Positions 8,113-17,026 of a DNA stretch of 33,618 bases are shown here, one piece after another; position 1 is the first letter of the stretch; the number at the start of each line of letters is the position of its first letter. The notes beneath the pieces are model-generated. The model was not told the DNA's origin, made no database searches, and saw nothing but the letters and a program-made list of their open reading frames with translations. This stretch comes from an uncultured Clostridium sp. (GTDB lineage Bacteria > Bacillota > Clostridia > TANB77 > CAG-508). Where the stretch lies: positions 1-33,618 of the forward strand of contig CAOKEO010000021.1 in NCBI GenBank assembly GCA_948467495.1. Direction: 5' to 3'. The translations under genes and the position numbers were made by a program.

Positions 8113-10836
8113 TTATTCATCTTTTGCCGTATTGATGTGAAACAATTTAAACAATTCCACAATTACGATAGGAGCTAAAATCAAAGCTACTAATTCTATG
8201 ATATTCTGTGTTGGAAGCAATGGTACACTAAAAATAGTTCTCAAAGCAGGTATTGCAAGAATCACAATCATCAAAGCTGCTGAAGCAATGATTGCCCCAA
8301 TCAATTTCGTATTATTCAACACTTTTGTTTGAAACAACGATTTTTTATTATCTCTTACATTAAATACATGAGCTAATTCTGATAAAGCAAGAGTTACAAA
8401 TGCCATCGTTTGACCTACTTCTATTTTAGATTCGTCCAAAGTCAATCCATCCATTGGACTTGTCGTTGTAGCTAAACCAATCATAAAAGCAGCTAATGTT
8501 AGAAGTCCAATCATTGCTCCTTGATAAATCACACGCCAAGTCATTCCTTTGGTAAATACGCCCTTTCCTGGTTTGGCTGGTTTTCGTTTCATAATATCTG
8601 CGTTGGCTGGGTCAAAGGCTAACGCTAAAGCTGGAAGCGAATCTGTTACTAGGTTAATCCATAAAATATGGATTGGCAACAAAATTTCTAAACGAGAAAT
8701 ATCGGTAATACCAAACCAATTAGCAAATAAAGGGGTACACAAGGTTGCTAAAAATAATACCACAATTTCTCCTACATTACTAGATAATAAAAATTGGATT
8801 ACTTTTAAAATATTATCGTAAATTCTTCTTCCTTCCTCTACTGCTGAAACAATGGTTGCAAAGTTATCATCTGTTAAAATGACATCTGCTGCTTCTTTTG
8901 CGACATCGGTTCCTACCATTCCCATGGCACAACCAATATCTGATGTTTTTAAAGCTGGACTATCATTAACACCATCCCCCGTCATAGCAACAATTTCTCC
9001 GTTTCTTTGCCATGCTTTTACAATTCTTACTTTATGTTCTGGCGATACTCTAGCATAAACAGAAAATTGTCTTACTTTCTTTTCTAATTCTTCATCTGAC
9101 ATTTTTTCAAGTTCTAACCCTGTAATAGCTTCTTCTTCTTTTTCTAAAATACCTAATTTTTTCGCAATCGCTGTTGCTGTGATTTTGTGGTCTCCTGTAA
9201 TCATTACGGTTTTAATGCCTGCTGTTTTACATTTTTCTACTGCTACTTTGGCTTCTTCTCTTGGTGGGTCAATCATTCCTACCATACCAACGAAGATTAA
9301 ATCCTTTTCCATGTTTTCCATTTCTTCATCGGTTGGCTTATGGTCAATTTCTTTATAGGCACAAGCCAATACTCTTAAGGCTTCTTTTGCCATTCCTTCG
9401 TTATGTTCTCGAATCGTAACAGCATAATTTTCTAAGTCTTGCTTTACTTCACCATTTAGCAAATAAGAATGACATCTTTTTAATAATTCGTCTACTCCAC
9501 CTTTGGTATAAACGATATATTTTCCATTTTGTTCATTAACTGTTGTCATTAATTTTCTATCTGAATCAAATGGAATTTCGTTTAAACGAGGGGTTCTATC
9601 ATAAATACTAGGGTCAAAATCCAATTGAAATGCCATGTCTACTAAGGCCGTTTCAGTTGGATCACCTGTTAAGGTTCCATCTTTTGCTATTTTGGTATCA
9701 TTACATAACATATTGGCATACACTAATTTTTTAATATCTTCATTGCTATCTTTTATGTTTTCTAAATCTTCTGTTTGACTGTTAATAAATATTTTTTCTA
9801 CTGTCATTTTATTTTGTGTTAAGGTTCCTGTTTTGTCAGAACAGATTACAGTCGCACTTCCTAGTGTTTCAACAGCTGGCAATCTTTTTACAATCGCATT
9901 TTTCTTGACCATCTTTTGCACACCAATTGCCAGAACAATCGTAGATACGGCAACTAATCCTTCTGGAATCGCTGCAACTGCAAGGCTGACTGCTGTCATG
10001 AACATATGAATTGGTTCTTTTCCTTGGATTAATCCTATGAAAAAGATAAATACACAAATGGCTAATGCCGCAATTCCTAAGGTTTTTCCTAACTTATTTA
10101 GTTTTTGTTGTAATGGTGTTTCTTGTTTTTCGGTATTGTTTATCATTCCTGCAATTTTTCCCACTTCAGTTGTCATACCAGTTTCTACTACGATTCCTTT
10201 TCCTCTACCATAAGTCACTAAACTAGAAGAAAATAACATGTTTACTCTGTCACCAATTCCAATTTCCTCTCCATCAATTTTTTCAATACTTTTTTCGACT
10301 GGTACCGATTCCCCTGTTAAAGAAGCTTCTTGTGATTTTAGATTGACTGCTTCCATAATTCTTAAATCGGCTGGAATATAATCTCCTGTGTCTAATACGA
10401 CAATGTCTCCTGGTACGAGTTCTTTGGCTGGGATTACTACAATTTCTCCATTTCTGATTACTTTAGAGGCATGGTCAGTTAATTTTTGTAATGCCTCTAA
10501 TGATTTTTCTGCTTTGGATTCTTGGCTAACTCCAATGATAGCATTTACTATCACCACAATTAAAATAATGATAGTGTCTGTAATCCCTTCTCCTTCTGCA
10601 ATACCAACAGCACCTGATACAAGGGCTGCTATGATTAAGACAATTATAGAAAAGTCTTTAAATTGGTCAGCAAATCTTTGTAATAAAGTTTTCTTTTTGG
10701 CTGCCTTTAATTGATTCAGTCCATATTCTTCCTGCCTTTTTTCGACTTCTTCTTTGCTTAATCCTCTTTCTTGATTGGTTTGTAGTTCTGATTCTACTTC
10801 TCTGATTTCTTGGTTGAACCATTTGTTCTTTTCCAA
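8113..10836 (-). CDS. Ca2+-transporting P-type ATPase (P2 type)
   Basis: Membrane pump of 907 residues that uses ATP to export Ca2+. In order it has an N-terminal cation-ATPase domain, two membrane helices, the actuator TGES, M4 with VAAIPEGL, the phosphorylation motif [15 protein letters not shown] in the nucleotide domain, TGDGVND, M5 with SSNVGE and M6 with [12 protein letters not shown]. The Glu in PEGL, the Asn/Glu of NVGE and the Asn/Asp of NLVTD are the SERCA-type Ca2+ ligands. This fits the PMR1/LMCA1 group rather than Mg2+ or Na+/K+ pumps. The start is TTG at 10836, ten bases after AAGGAG. A hairpin-repeat copy lies 69 bases upstream of it. It has no in-frame CGG codon. Confidence 0.95.
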   Translation of the reverse strand: MEKNKWFNQEIREVESELQTNQERGLSKEEVEKRQEEYGLNQLKAAKKKTLLQRFADQFKDFSIIVLIIAALVSGAVGIAEGEGITDTIIILIVVIVNAIIGVSQESKAEKSLEALQKLTDHASKVIRNGEIVVIPAKELVPGDIVVLDTGDYIPADLRIMEAVNLKSQEASLTGESVPVEKSIEKIDGEEIGIGDRVNMLFSSSLVTYGRGKGIVVETGMTTEVGKIAGMINNTEKQETPLQQKLNKLGKTLGIAALAICVFIFFIGLIQGKEPIHMFMTAVSLAVAAIPEGLVAVSTIVLAIGVQKMVKKNAIVKRLPAVETLGSATVICSDKTGTLTQNKMTVEKIFINSQTEDLENIKDSNEDIKKLVYANMLCNDTKIAKDGTLTGDPTETALVDMAFQLDFDPSIYDRTPRLNEIPFDSDRKLMTTVNEQNGKYIVYTKGGVDELLKRCHSYLLNGEVKQDLENYAVTIREHNEGMAKEALRVLACAYKEIDHKPTDEEMENMEKDLIFVGMVGMIDPPREEAKVAVEKCKTAGIKTVMITGDHKITATAIAKKLGILEKEEEAITGLELEKMSDEELEKKVRQFSVYARVSPEHKVRIVKAWQRNGEIVAMTGDGVNDSPALKTSDIGCAMGMVGTDVAKEAADVILTDDNFATIVSAVEEGRRIYDNILKVIQFLLSSNVGEIVVLFLATLCTPLFANWFGITDISRLEILLPIHILWINLVTDSLPALALAFDPANADIMKRKPAKPGKGVFTKGMTWRVIYQGAMIGLLTLAAFMIGLATTTSPMDGLTLDESKIEVGQTMAFVTLALSELAHVFNVRDNKKSLFQTKVLNNTKLIGAIIASAALMIVILAIPALRTIFSVPLLPTQNIIELVALILAPIVIVELFKLFHINTAKDE

Positions 10837-10904
10837 CTTAGACCATCTCCTTTTTTAATAGTTTTTACATTTTTATAACATTTATGTTGTAATTTTAATT
10901 TATC

Positions 10905-11053
10905 TTTCAGTTTATTCTATTTTTTAACAGTAGGAATTCGGGGGGAACTACAAATTATAGACTGTTATCAAATTTTTATAAAGTTTATAAAAATCTGATT
11001 TACAGTGTATTATGTAGTTGGGAGTTACTAATAAAAAATAGAATAAACTGAAA
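10905..11053. repeat. Hairpin repeat family, copy 3
   Basis: A perfect 22-bp inverted repeat (10905-10926 and 11032-11053, TTTCAGTTTATTC...GAATAAACTGAAA) encloses the same core as copy 1: TTCGGGGGGAACTAC, an inner AT-rich hairpin, and GTAGTTGGGAGTTAC. The outer stem differs in sequence from copies 1 and 2 yet pairs fully. AACTAC/GTAGTT in the core also pairs, where copy 4 uses CCGAC/GTTGG. It fills much of the 378-bp gap between fic and the ATPase gene. Confidence 0.8.
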
Positions 11054-11079
11054 AATATTATAACTACATTCATAACAAA

Positions 11080-11122
11080 AGACTTTTAAAAGGAAACCTT
11101 TTCGTATTCCTTTTAAAAGTCT
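11080..11122 (-). terminator. Long hairpin downstream of fic
   Basis: AGACTTTTAAAAGGAA (11080-11095) and TTCCTTTTAAAAGTCT (11107-11122) form a perfect 16-bp stem. On the minus strand it is followed by TTTTG, so it may terminate fic transcription. Confidence 0.55.
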
Positions 11123-11214
11123 CGCTTACTATATTTAAATAGCTTACTAACCAGATATATCTACTATATCGCGACTGTTGATTAGTAATATAAAGCTACT
11201 CCCTTTTAAATCTT

Positions 11215-11868
11215 CTATTCATCAATTCCAAAAATACAATGATTGTATAAAAACTCTTCCATTTTTTCACTTTGGTTGGTATCATAATATTGTGTTAATA
11301 ATTGGCTAAATTCTTTTAAATATTTATCTTGTACCATTAAAATACCTTTTCCATTTTGAATTAAAATTTTATTAGCACTTATCAAACTTGTTCGTTTATT
11401 TCCGTCCCAAAACAATTGATTTCTCATACCATAAAGCATATATTTAATAGCTCTAGTTGTAACATTTTCTATTGCTAGAATCTCATTTAGTTTTGTTTTT
11501 ACCTCTTGTTCTTTTGGTATATCTGGTACATATTCTGTTCCTGATATCAATACTTTTCCTGTTCGTAATTTTCCCCATTGCAAAGATTCATTTCTTGCTA
11601 CGAATTCATTTATTTGGCATATATATTCTAAATTAAATTCCTCTTCTATGGTTGCTATTACATATTTCCAAGCATCTCTTAAATTCAAAATACATTGTAT
11701 CTCATCTAATTTTAGGTTTGGTACATTCACTCCATTTAAAATGGTTTCTGTTTCAGGAAATGTGACATTACATCCTTCTATTCTAGCATTGCTGTATATG
11801 TTGTTTACTAACATTTTTTTAGCTAAAAATATATTTTCTTGGTTCGTTAATTGATATTTGTCTTGCAT
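11215..11868 (-). CDS. Fic/DOC family protein with altered catalytic motif
   Basis: A 217-residue Fic-fold protein; such proteins usually transfer AMP or another nucleotide moiety to target proteins. The core motif reads QLFWDGNKRTS where the family normally has HPFxDGNxR. The DGNKR anion-binding part is intact, but the catalytic His position is Gln and the Pro is Leu, so normal AMPylation is doubtful. Near the N-terminus NARIEG resembles the inhibitory-helix motif of self-inhibited Fic proteins. The ATG follows AGGTGG. The gene overlaps the recombinase 3' end by 22 bases. Because the element's attachment repeat lies just upstream, the overlap may have been created by integration and fic may belong to the host side. 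Confidence 0.85.
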   Translation of the reverse strand: MQDKYQLTNQENIFLAKKMLVNNIYSNARIEGCNVTFPETETILNGVNVPNLKLDEIQCILNLRDAWKYVIATIEEEFNLEYICQINEFVARNESLQWGKLRTGKVLISGTEYVPDIPKEQEVKTKLNEILAIENVTTRAIKYMLYGMRNQLFWDGNKRTSLISANKILIQNGKGILMVQDKYLKEFSQLLTQYYDTNQSEKMEEFLYNHCIFGIDE

Positions 11869-13425
11869 TTTTCCACCTGACTTTCAACTTCTTTTGGAAG
11901 TTTTGGTGAACCGAACCGTTTAACAAACGTAAAAGGTTCAGTCACTAAATTACTTTCTATATCTGACAACAGGTCAATGTTTATTGTGATTGACTTGTCT
12001 CCAACGTTATAGATTAAAATCAGTTCATTGTCATATACATATATTGAGTTAACAAACGTGTCAACTAGCACTTTTCTATAACTATCATTTATAGTACTAC
12101 AATTTTTTAGACGTGTCAAGAAAAATTTGATTTCTTTTTCAGAAAGTCGGAAGATTTTAGCCATTTCTACAAGATATTGATTTTGTATTTCTTTAAGTTC
12201 ATCTTCATTTTGTGTAATTCTGTTGTTAATCATATCTATATTTTGTATTTTTCCACTTTCTAGTGCTACCATTAAATTTTCAATATTATTTTTGATTTGT
12301 CTTTTTCTTTTCTCTAAATTCTTAACAACAATATTTGCGTTGTTTTCTTGCTGACAAGTATCGTATATCTTTTTAGCTATTTTGTCAATGTTCTTGTCAG
12401 TCAAAAGTGCTTTGCATTTTCTAACAACAATGTTTTCTATGTACTCTTTAGGTATTGCTTTCTTCTTGCAACCTCTGTCATTTGACTTGTTGCAACGATA
12501 GTATCTATAAGTTGTTGAACATTTTGAGTTCCCAGACACACCTATCATTGGGCTTTTACAGTGGCCACAGAATATCTTACCACTTAATAGATAGGGTTTA
12601 CTGGCTTTTTTAATTCCCGGAGCGTGTTTGTACTTTTCTATAACATTTTGTACCTTTGCAAACAAATTTTCGTCTATCAGTTTGGGAACTGCATTAGGAA
12701 ACTCTTCTTTTCCGTAGGTGTTAATTCCTATGTATTTCTTGTTTTTGAATAGGTGTTGCAGAGAGTTTTTGTTGAACTCTCTGTTTCTTCCATTTTTATA
12801 GCCGTTCTTGTTTAGAAAATCTATAATCTCTTTAACTGGTACATCGTTTGCCCTCATTTCAAATATCTTTTTAACAATCGGTGCTGTATTTTCATCTATG
12901 ACTAATACTTTCTTCTTGTAGTTACCAAAGTCTTGCGTTTCTAATGTATATCCGTAGAGGTGGGGTTCCGCCCGATTGAACTGCCCACGTTCTGCATTAA
13001 GGCGTCCATTTCTAGCAATTTTGACTCCCAATTCTTTTGAGTAATATTCCCCAATACCTTCAAAGACACTTTCTATCAATACTCCGTGCAGGGTCATCTG
13101 TGATATTTTCTTTTGCTGAAATTACTCTGACTCCATTCGTCATCAATATAGCCTTATATTTGACGCTATTTAGCTTGCTCCTACTAAATCTATCTAAGGA
13201 ATATACAAGAACAAACTCAAATGTCTTATTAGCACTATCAGCTATCATTTGTTGGAATTGTGGTCTGTCATCAGACCTACCACTAATTCCTTCGTCAATG
13301 TACTCCCCAATAATATTATAACCATTTCTTTCTGCAAATGCTTTACACTCTATTAGTTGTGCCTCGGTTGATGTTTCGTTTTGCTTTTTACTAGAAAATC
13401 TACCATAAAATACACAATTTTTCAT
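11847..13425 (-). CDS. Large serine recombinase (element integrase), split by a +1 shift at CGGA
   Basis: Site-specific recombinase of the integrated element. The resolvase domain has YGRFSS with the catalytic Ser at residue 11, then GISGRSDDRPQFQQM and YSLDRFSRS. Next come a Recombinase domain (about 150-260), a zinc-ribbon region (FCGHCKSPM...YRCNKSNDRGC) and a coiled coil. The frame breaks at codon 114 (CGG A, 13083-13086). A one-base skip joins ENITDDPA to GVLIESVFEGIGEYYSKEL, restoring the Gly usual at this place in the family and giving 525 residues. Two other CGG codons (followed by T and G) are read in frame. The last residues, after FVKRFG, run through the proposed attachment site, so the C-terminus is probably altered by integration. 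Confidence 0.87.
11892..11909. repeat. Proposed attachment repeat, left
   Basis: TTTTGGAAGTTTTGGTGA matches 17820-17838 except for one missing C. It lies inside the recombinase 3' end, where integrated elements commonly keep one att copy. Confidence 0.5.
13083..13086 (-). other. Frame-change site CGGA (serine recombinase)
   Basis: Zero frame reads GCA CGG AGT ATT GAT and reaches TGA six codons on. Skipping C gives GCA GGA GTA TTG (A-G-V-L), matching the expected family sequence. Confidence 0.7.
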
Positions 13426-13442
13426 TTTTCATTATCTCCTTT

Positions 13443-13628
13443 TTAAGCTGGTTTTCCAAAGATAAGTTCTATAAAATATACTTCGGCTAACCAATCTTCA
13501 AACTCTTCTTCATTTTCTTCAATGTACTCTTTTATAGCTTTGCTTGATATAATGAAAGCTAATGTATTGACTTGTTCTTCACTGATTTCAATGTTTTCAA
13601 GCCCCTCTAATAAATTCACTTCGCTCAT
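13443..13628 (-). CDS. Small acidic protein of the element
   Basis: 61 residues, acidic, containing NIEISEEQVNTLAF and a Glu-rich stretch near EENEEEFEDWLAEVYF. ATG at 13628 is preferred over an upstream TTG, because GAAGGG is 11 bases before the ATG but only two before the TTG. It lies between the recombinase and another small acidic gene, all on one strand. No family recognised; an element-maintenance or regulatory role is a guess. Confidence 0.6.
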   Translation of the reverse strand: MSEVNLLEGLENIEISEEQVNTLAFIISSKAIKEYIEENEEEFEDWLAEVYFIELIFGKPA

Positions 13629-13716
13629 AACAACCAATTCCCTTCTTTTTTAGAAATTTTGCTTGAATAGTATATCTATTAAGTGAAATACACTACTCAA
13701 GCAATTTATTTTTACA

Positions 13717-13923
13717 TTACTTTGATAGTCCTTTCAGTATCTCTGGAATATAATTTACAAGTTCTTTTGCAAATTCTTCACTTAACTGTTTCTCTATTTC
13801 TTTCCAGATTTCTTTTGACTGTTCATCAAGTACTTGCTTGATTTCTTCTGTCATAACAAGTTCATCTTCACTTGAGTAACAAGAATATAATTCTTCTTGG
13901 TTTTCTTCGTTTTTGTTTTCCAT
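13717..13923 (-). CDS. Small acidic helical protein of the element
   Basis: 68 residues, mostly helical and strongly acidic in the first half (NKNEENQEELYSCYSSEDE), with an amphipathic C-terminal helix. A very good AGGAGGTGATACT precedes the ATG. It sits in the same orientation as rep and the recombinase. No family recognised. Confidence 0.65.
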   Translation of the reverse strand: MENKNEENQEELYSCYSSEDELVMTEEIKQVLDEQSKEIWKEIEKQLSEEFAKELVNYIPEILKGLSK

Positions 13924-13955
13924 AGTATCACCTCCTAAAAATAATGTTTTTTGTT

Positions 13956-14390
13956 TTAATGTGTTGTATCATCTTTCGCACATTTATTGTCATATAACAA
14001 ATTATCAAACTTACTCTCTAATGGGAGTTCTATTTGCGATAATTTAAAATTGACTTTATCTATTAAATCTAAAAGTTTATCAATGTCTTCGTTGTTAATT
14101 ATTTCTTTGTATTTACCTTTTTGTATAAGCACACACGTTTCTGCAAGATTATTACGCAAAATCATAAGATATCTTTTTTTCTTTACGAAATATTCTTTTT
14201 CTGAAGACATATCAACAGACACTTTAGACCTTTTTTGTAAAAAGTCCATTTTTCTTATCAAATAATCCTCACTTTCTTTCATTCTTTCATCACTTAAATT
14301 CCTCATATAGATTTCCATTTTCCAAATTTTAGCTCTTCTTTCTGATAATTTTTCTTCTTCTTTTTTACTAATCTTATTTAAATCTTTCAT
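13956..14390 (-). CDS. Basic coiled-coil protein next to rep
   Basis: About 144 residues, Lys/Glu-rich and helical throughout, with no membrane segment. The ATG at 14390 (MKDLNKISKKEEE) is chosen because AAAGGAAG precedes it. A longer frame to 14507 would overlap rep and has no site of its own. It follows rep by 22 bases, so it is likely co-transcribed and may be a replication accessory protein. Function unknown. Confidence 0.6.
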   Translation of the reverse strand: MKDLNKISKKEEEKLSERRAKIWKMEIYMRNLSDERMKESEDYLIRKMDFLQKRSKVSVDMSSEKEYFVKKKRYLMILRNNLAETCVLIQKGKYKEIINNEDIDKLLDLIDKVNFKLSQIELPLESKFDNLLYDNKCAKDDTTH

Positions 14391-14412
14391 AATTTTTCTT
14401 CCTTTCTTTTTC

Positions 14413-15315
14413 TTAATCTTGTTTCTTTTTGTCATTTCCTTTGCTGTATTTTTGGAATAGAAAGTTATTAACAACAACTCTCTTTTTCCCGTTTTCTTCA
14501 ACAACAAGACTCTTTCCCTCTTGAGATATACAGTCCATTTCAGCTACTTTTCGTTTAAAACTTGGTATATCTGTTTTCTGCTCAATGGGAGGTATAACAT
14601 TGCGACTTTTGGTGTAGAGCCTTGCTCCAGCTGGATAGTGAGCAATGCTGTCGATTTTACCAAAATAAGGTGCAATTTTAACATTGAACTTTTTTAGAAA
14701 TATTTTTCCTTTTTTCCATAGCTTTTCTAGTAGTTCTCTGTTGACTCCTTTGCAGTTTTTCAATATCAAGTGTATATGCCACGAACTGTCTTTGTGTGTT
14801 TCGTAAATGGCTATAAATGCTAAGTTGTTAAAGCGATAGCACAGCTTTTTTCTAAAGCAAGTAAAGTCTTTGCACACAGTAGAATATGAATATTTTTTCT
14901 TTGCGTATGTCATTGTAATATGCAGTGCAAAAGGGACAGCAAAGTTGTTTTGTATCAAACGTACTAATCTTTGTTTTGAGCGTGTAAGACTAGCTACATT
15001 TGTACTTCTTGTTGTTGCTGTTTTCTTTCGTGGTCTGTGAGTCTGCTTTCTTCCTTGTAGTTCCTTTTCCAGTGCTATAATCTTTTCAGCAATTTCTTTG
15101 CCCTTTGCTCCCATGAGAGCATACGGCTGTCTTTTCCAGTAGTTCAATTCTCTTTGTATCTCTGCTTTTGTCTTGAAGTGTCTAGTATATGTACGTGCAG
15201 TTGCTTCAATGTGAGTAGGGAACTCAAAGAAAGATACACTGTTGCAGTCATCTAGTTTCAGTGTTGTGTTTGGTATGCTGTAATAAATTGGTTTGCTTTC
15301 TTCTTGTTTCATCAT
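14413..15315 (-). CDS. Rolling-circle replication initiator (HUH endonuclease, G2P-like)
   Basis: A 300-residue nicking and joining enzyme that would start rolling-circle replication of the excised element. It has FALHITMTYAKK as the first core strand, the metal-binding HUH motif in SSWHIHLIL (His about 180 and 182), and a later GARLYTKSRNVIPP segment typical of the Rep_ORF2/G2P group, whose Tyr (about 234) is the candidate nicking residue. Start: AGAGGTG six bases before the ATG at 15315; an upstream in-frame GTG overlaps that site and is rejected. The gap upstream (15316-15711) holds two long direct repeats that may be the origin. Confidence 0.82.
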   Translation of the reverse strand: MMKQEESKPIYYSIPNTTLKLDDCNSVSFFEFPTHIEATARTYTRHFKTKAEIQRELNYWKRQPYALMGAKGKEIAEKIIALEKELQGRKQTHRPRKKTATTRSTNVASLTRSKQRLVRLIQNNFAVPFALHITMTYAKKKYSYSTVCKDFTCFRKKLCYRFNNLAFIAIYETHKDSSWHIHLILKNCKGVNRELLEKLWKKGKIFLKKFNVKIAPYFGKIDSIAHYPAGARLYTKSRNVIPPIEQKTDIPSFKRKVAEMDCISQEGKSLVVEENGKKRVVVNNFLFQKYSKGNDKKKQD

Positions 15316-15403
15316 AATAATCACCTCTTTTCTTTTTTGTTTTGAGCAACTAAATAATCAAGTAATGAAACCTTTTTGTTTTTCTTTCACTTGAAAAATT
15401 GTC

Positions 15404-15560
15404 TGTGTGCCATTATCTATAACGATTTTTGGGGTCAAAATTCTTCAAATTTAAGAAAATTTTTTAAAGTTTTTTCATTTTCGTTTAATTATTTTTTTGT
15501 GTGTTGCTATATATAACGATTTTTGAGGTTGAGTTTTTTCAAATTTTGAGAAAAAATTAA
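15404..15560. repeat. Two long direct repeats upstream of rep; candidate origin
   Basis: About 63 bases at 15404-15466 recur at 15498-15560. Both begin TGTGTG and contain TATAACGATTTTTG followed by GGGT or AGGT, then TTCAAATTT with a small hairpin. A shorter echo (ACAGCGATTAAAAATTTTTT) lies near 15606. They are AT-rich and directly upstream of rep, as expected for iterons or a double-strand origin. Nothing else is seen in this 396-bp gap apart from the promoter elements before 15712. Confidence 0.6.
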
Positions 15561-15652
15561 ATAAAAAATAAAAAGAAACCAACTTTTTGTTGATTTCTCA
15601 ATACTTACAGCGATTAAAAATTTTTTAGATTTTAGAAGGGGAATTCCTTTTC

Positions 15653-15682
15653 TTGACAAATTAAGTTATTAGAGTGTAGGCT
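15653..15682 (+). promoter_or_regulatory. Possible promoter for the gene at 15712
   Basis: TTGACA at 15653-15658 is a consensus -35. The -10 is weak, with TAGGCT at 15677-15682 after 18 bases. AAAGGAGC precedes the ATG. Confidence 0.4.
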
Positions 15683-15711
15683 ACATAATAAAATACGGAA
15701 AGGAGCAAACT

Positions 15712-15978
15712 ATGACTGATACTGATATTATCTTAAATTTATATGACATAGTATTAGAAGAACCAACTACTAAAAAATACAAGCAAGACCTAGAAAAACT
15801 AGAGAAAGCAAAACAAGACTTCATAAAACACCTAGAAAATCAAAACATTGATAGTTTAGATGAATTATGCAGTCTTGCACACGAATTAGATAATGATATA
15901 GACAAGCAAATGTTTTTTAGAGGGTTATCGTTAGGAATAAAGCTATCTAATTTCAATTTAGACAATATAGAACAATAG
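15712..15978 (+). CDS. Small DUF6809-like protein
   Basis: 88 residues, helical and soluble. The ending FFRGLSLGIKLSNF resembles the end of DUF6809 proteins, which are small and common in Clostridia elements and genomes; their function is unknown. AAAGGAG lies seven bases before the ATG. It converges on the XRE gene with only two bases between the stops. Confidence 0.65.
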   Translation: MTDTDIILNLYDIVLEEPTTKKYKQDLEKLEKAKQDFIKHLENQNIDSLDELCSLAHELDNDIDKQMFFRGLSLGIKLSNFNLDNIEQ

Positions 15979-15980
15979 CA

Positions 15981-16322
15981 TTACTTTTTAGAGTTAATGA
16001 TATAATCAATAAGTCCCTTAACAATTTTCTTATCTTCTCTGTTGAACATATTTAAGGAATTAGTAATAAACTCATCATCTGTAACAACTTGCTTATCTAT
16101 TAGTCCATTAAAGAGTTCATCAGAGTTGATTTGAAGTGCATTACATATATCAATAATAGTAGCAATACTAATACCACTTTCGCCCCTCTCAATTAAGCTA
16201 ATGAAATTTATACTTTTATCTAGCATTTCTGCTAGTCCCTCTTGTGTTTGATTTTTTAACAAACGAATTTGCTTGATATTTTGACCTATAACTTTTAATG
16301 TGTTTTCTTTGTTTTCTTTCAT
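15981..16322 (-). CDS. XRE-family repressor
   Basis: 113 residues. An N-terminal helix-turn-helix (about residues 10-68, NQTQEGLAEMLDKSINFISLIERGE...LQINSDELF) is followed by a short C-terminal helical tail. This is a typical element or phage repressor. AGGTGAT precedes the ATG. It is transcribed away from the membrane-protein gene at 16474, and the shared gap holds a promoter overlapped by an inverted repeat, so it probably controls that gene and itself. Confidence 0.85.
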   Translation of the reverse strand: MKENKENTLKVIGQNIKQIRLLKNQTQEGLAEMLDKSINFISLIERGESGISIATIIDICNALQINSDELFNGLIDKQVVTDDEFITNSLNMFNREDKKIVKGLIDYIINSKK

Positions 16323-16375
16323 ATTATCACCTATTTAGAATTTTACACAAAATGGTAATTTAAGATAAGAAAACA

Positions 16376-16429
16376 ACACTTTAATAATTATAAATAACAC
16401 TTGATTAAATAAAGTGAGTATAGTATAAT
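16376..16429 (+). promoter_or_regulatory. Promoter with overlapping operator-like repeats
   Basis: TTGATT (16401-16406), 17-base spacer, TATAAT (16424-16429). CACTT...AAGTG (16398-16416) straddles the -35, and another ACACTTTAAT lies at 16376. The spacing suits binding by the divergent XRE repressor. Confidence 0.6.
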
Positions 16430-16473
16430 GTTGATAGTTCTATTTAATAATAAGAAGAAAGGAGGAAATAAAT

Positions 16474-16917
16474 ATGTTAATAAATATACTAGCAGTATTA
16501 TTAGTAGGTCTTTTAATCTATGGAATAGTTAAAGATAAAAAAGATGGACATACTATAAAAAATGAAAAATTACAAAAATGTATTAAAGCATTAATGATAA
16601 GTTTAATAGTTTTAATTTTAGGATTTGTAATAATGTCAACTATTAATAAAACAGTTAATACAGAAATAATAATACAAATTAATAGAATTATTCTCTATCT
16701 TTTAGTAGGAATAAATGTAGTAATTTTAGCTGTGTGTACAGTAATATCAATTAAAAGTAAAGAAAAGCTACCTTTCTGGATAAGTATTTTACAAGGTCTA
16801 CTAATAGCAGTAGTAGTTATCACTATAATTACACAAATGATTAATGGAAACAGACATCAAAAAGAAATGGAAAGTGTAAGAGAGCAAACAACAAAAATTA
16901 TGAATAACTATAAATAA
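16474..16917 (+). CDS. Small four-helix membrane protein of the element
   Basis: 147 residues with four hydrophobic segments (about 2-18, 34-54, 69-90 and 97-120) and a charged C-terminal tail. AGAAGGAGG precedes the ATG and a promoter with operator lies upstream. No recognised family. Position opposite the repressor suggests a regulated accessory function such as exclusion or immunity; that is inference. Confidence 0.65.
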   Translation: MLINILAVLLVGLLIYGIVKDKKDGHTIKNEKLQKCIKALMISLIVLILGFVIMSTINKTVNTEIIIQINRIILYLLVGINVVILAVCTVISIKSKEKLPFWISILQGLLIAVVVITIITQMINGNRHQKEMESVREQTTKIMNNYK

Positions 16918-16921
16918 TTCT

Positions 16922-16950
16922 AAGCCAGTTATTAAGTTAGCTGGCTTTTC
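16922..16950 (+). terminator. Terminator after the membrane-protein gene
   Basis: AAGCCAG (16922-16928) pairs with CTGGCTT (16941-16947), followed by TTC and a T-rich stretch, five bases after the stop. Confidence 0.65.
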
Positions 16951-17026
16951 TTGTACCTTAAATTAACCAATATCAGCATAAATCTATCAATAACACAATA
17001 ACAGTTCATAAGGAGCAATAGTCATC

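Noticed and set aside
10905..11053. Mn2+ (yybP-ykoY) riboswitch upstream of the P-type ATPase
   Set aside because: The position is suggestive but the conserved yybP-ykoY loop sequences are not present on either strand.
15404..15560. CRISPR array
   Set aside because: Only two long repeats with no regular spacers and no cas genes nearby.
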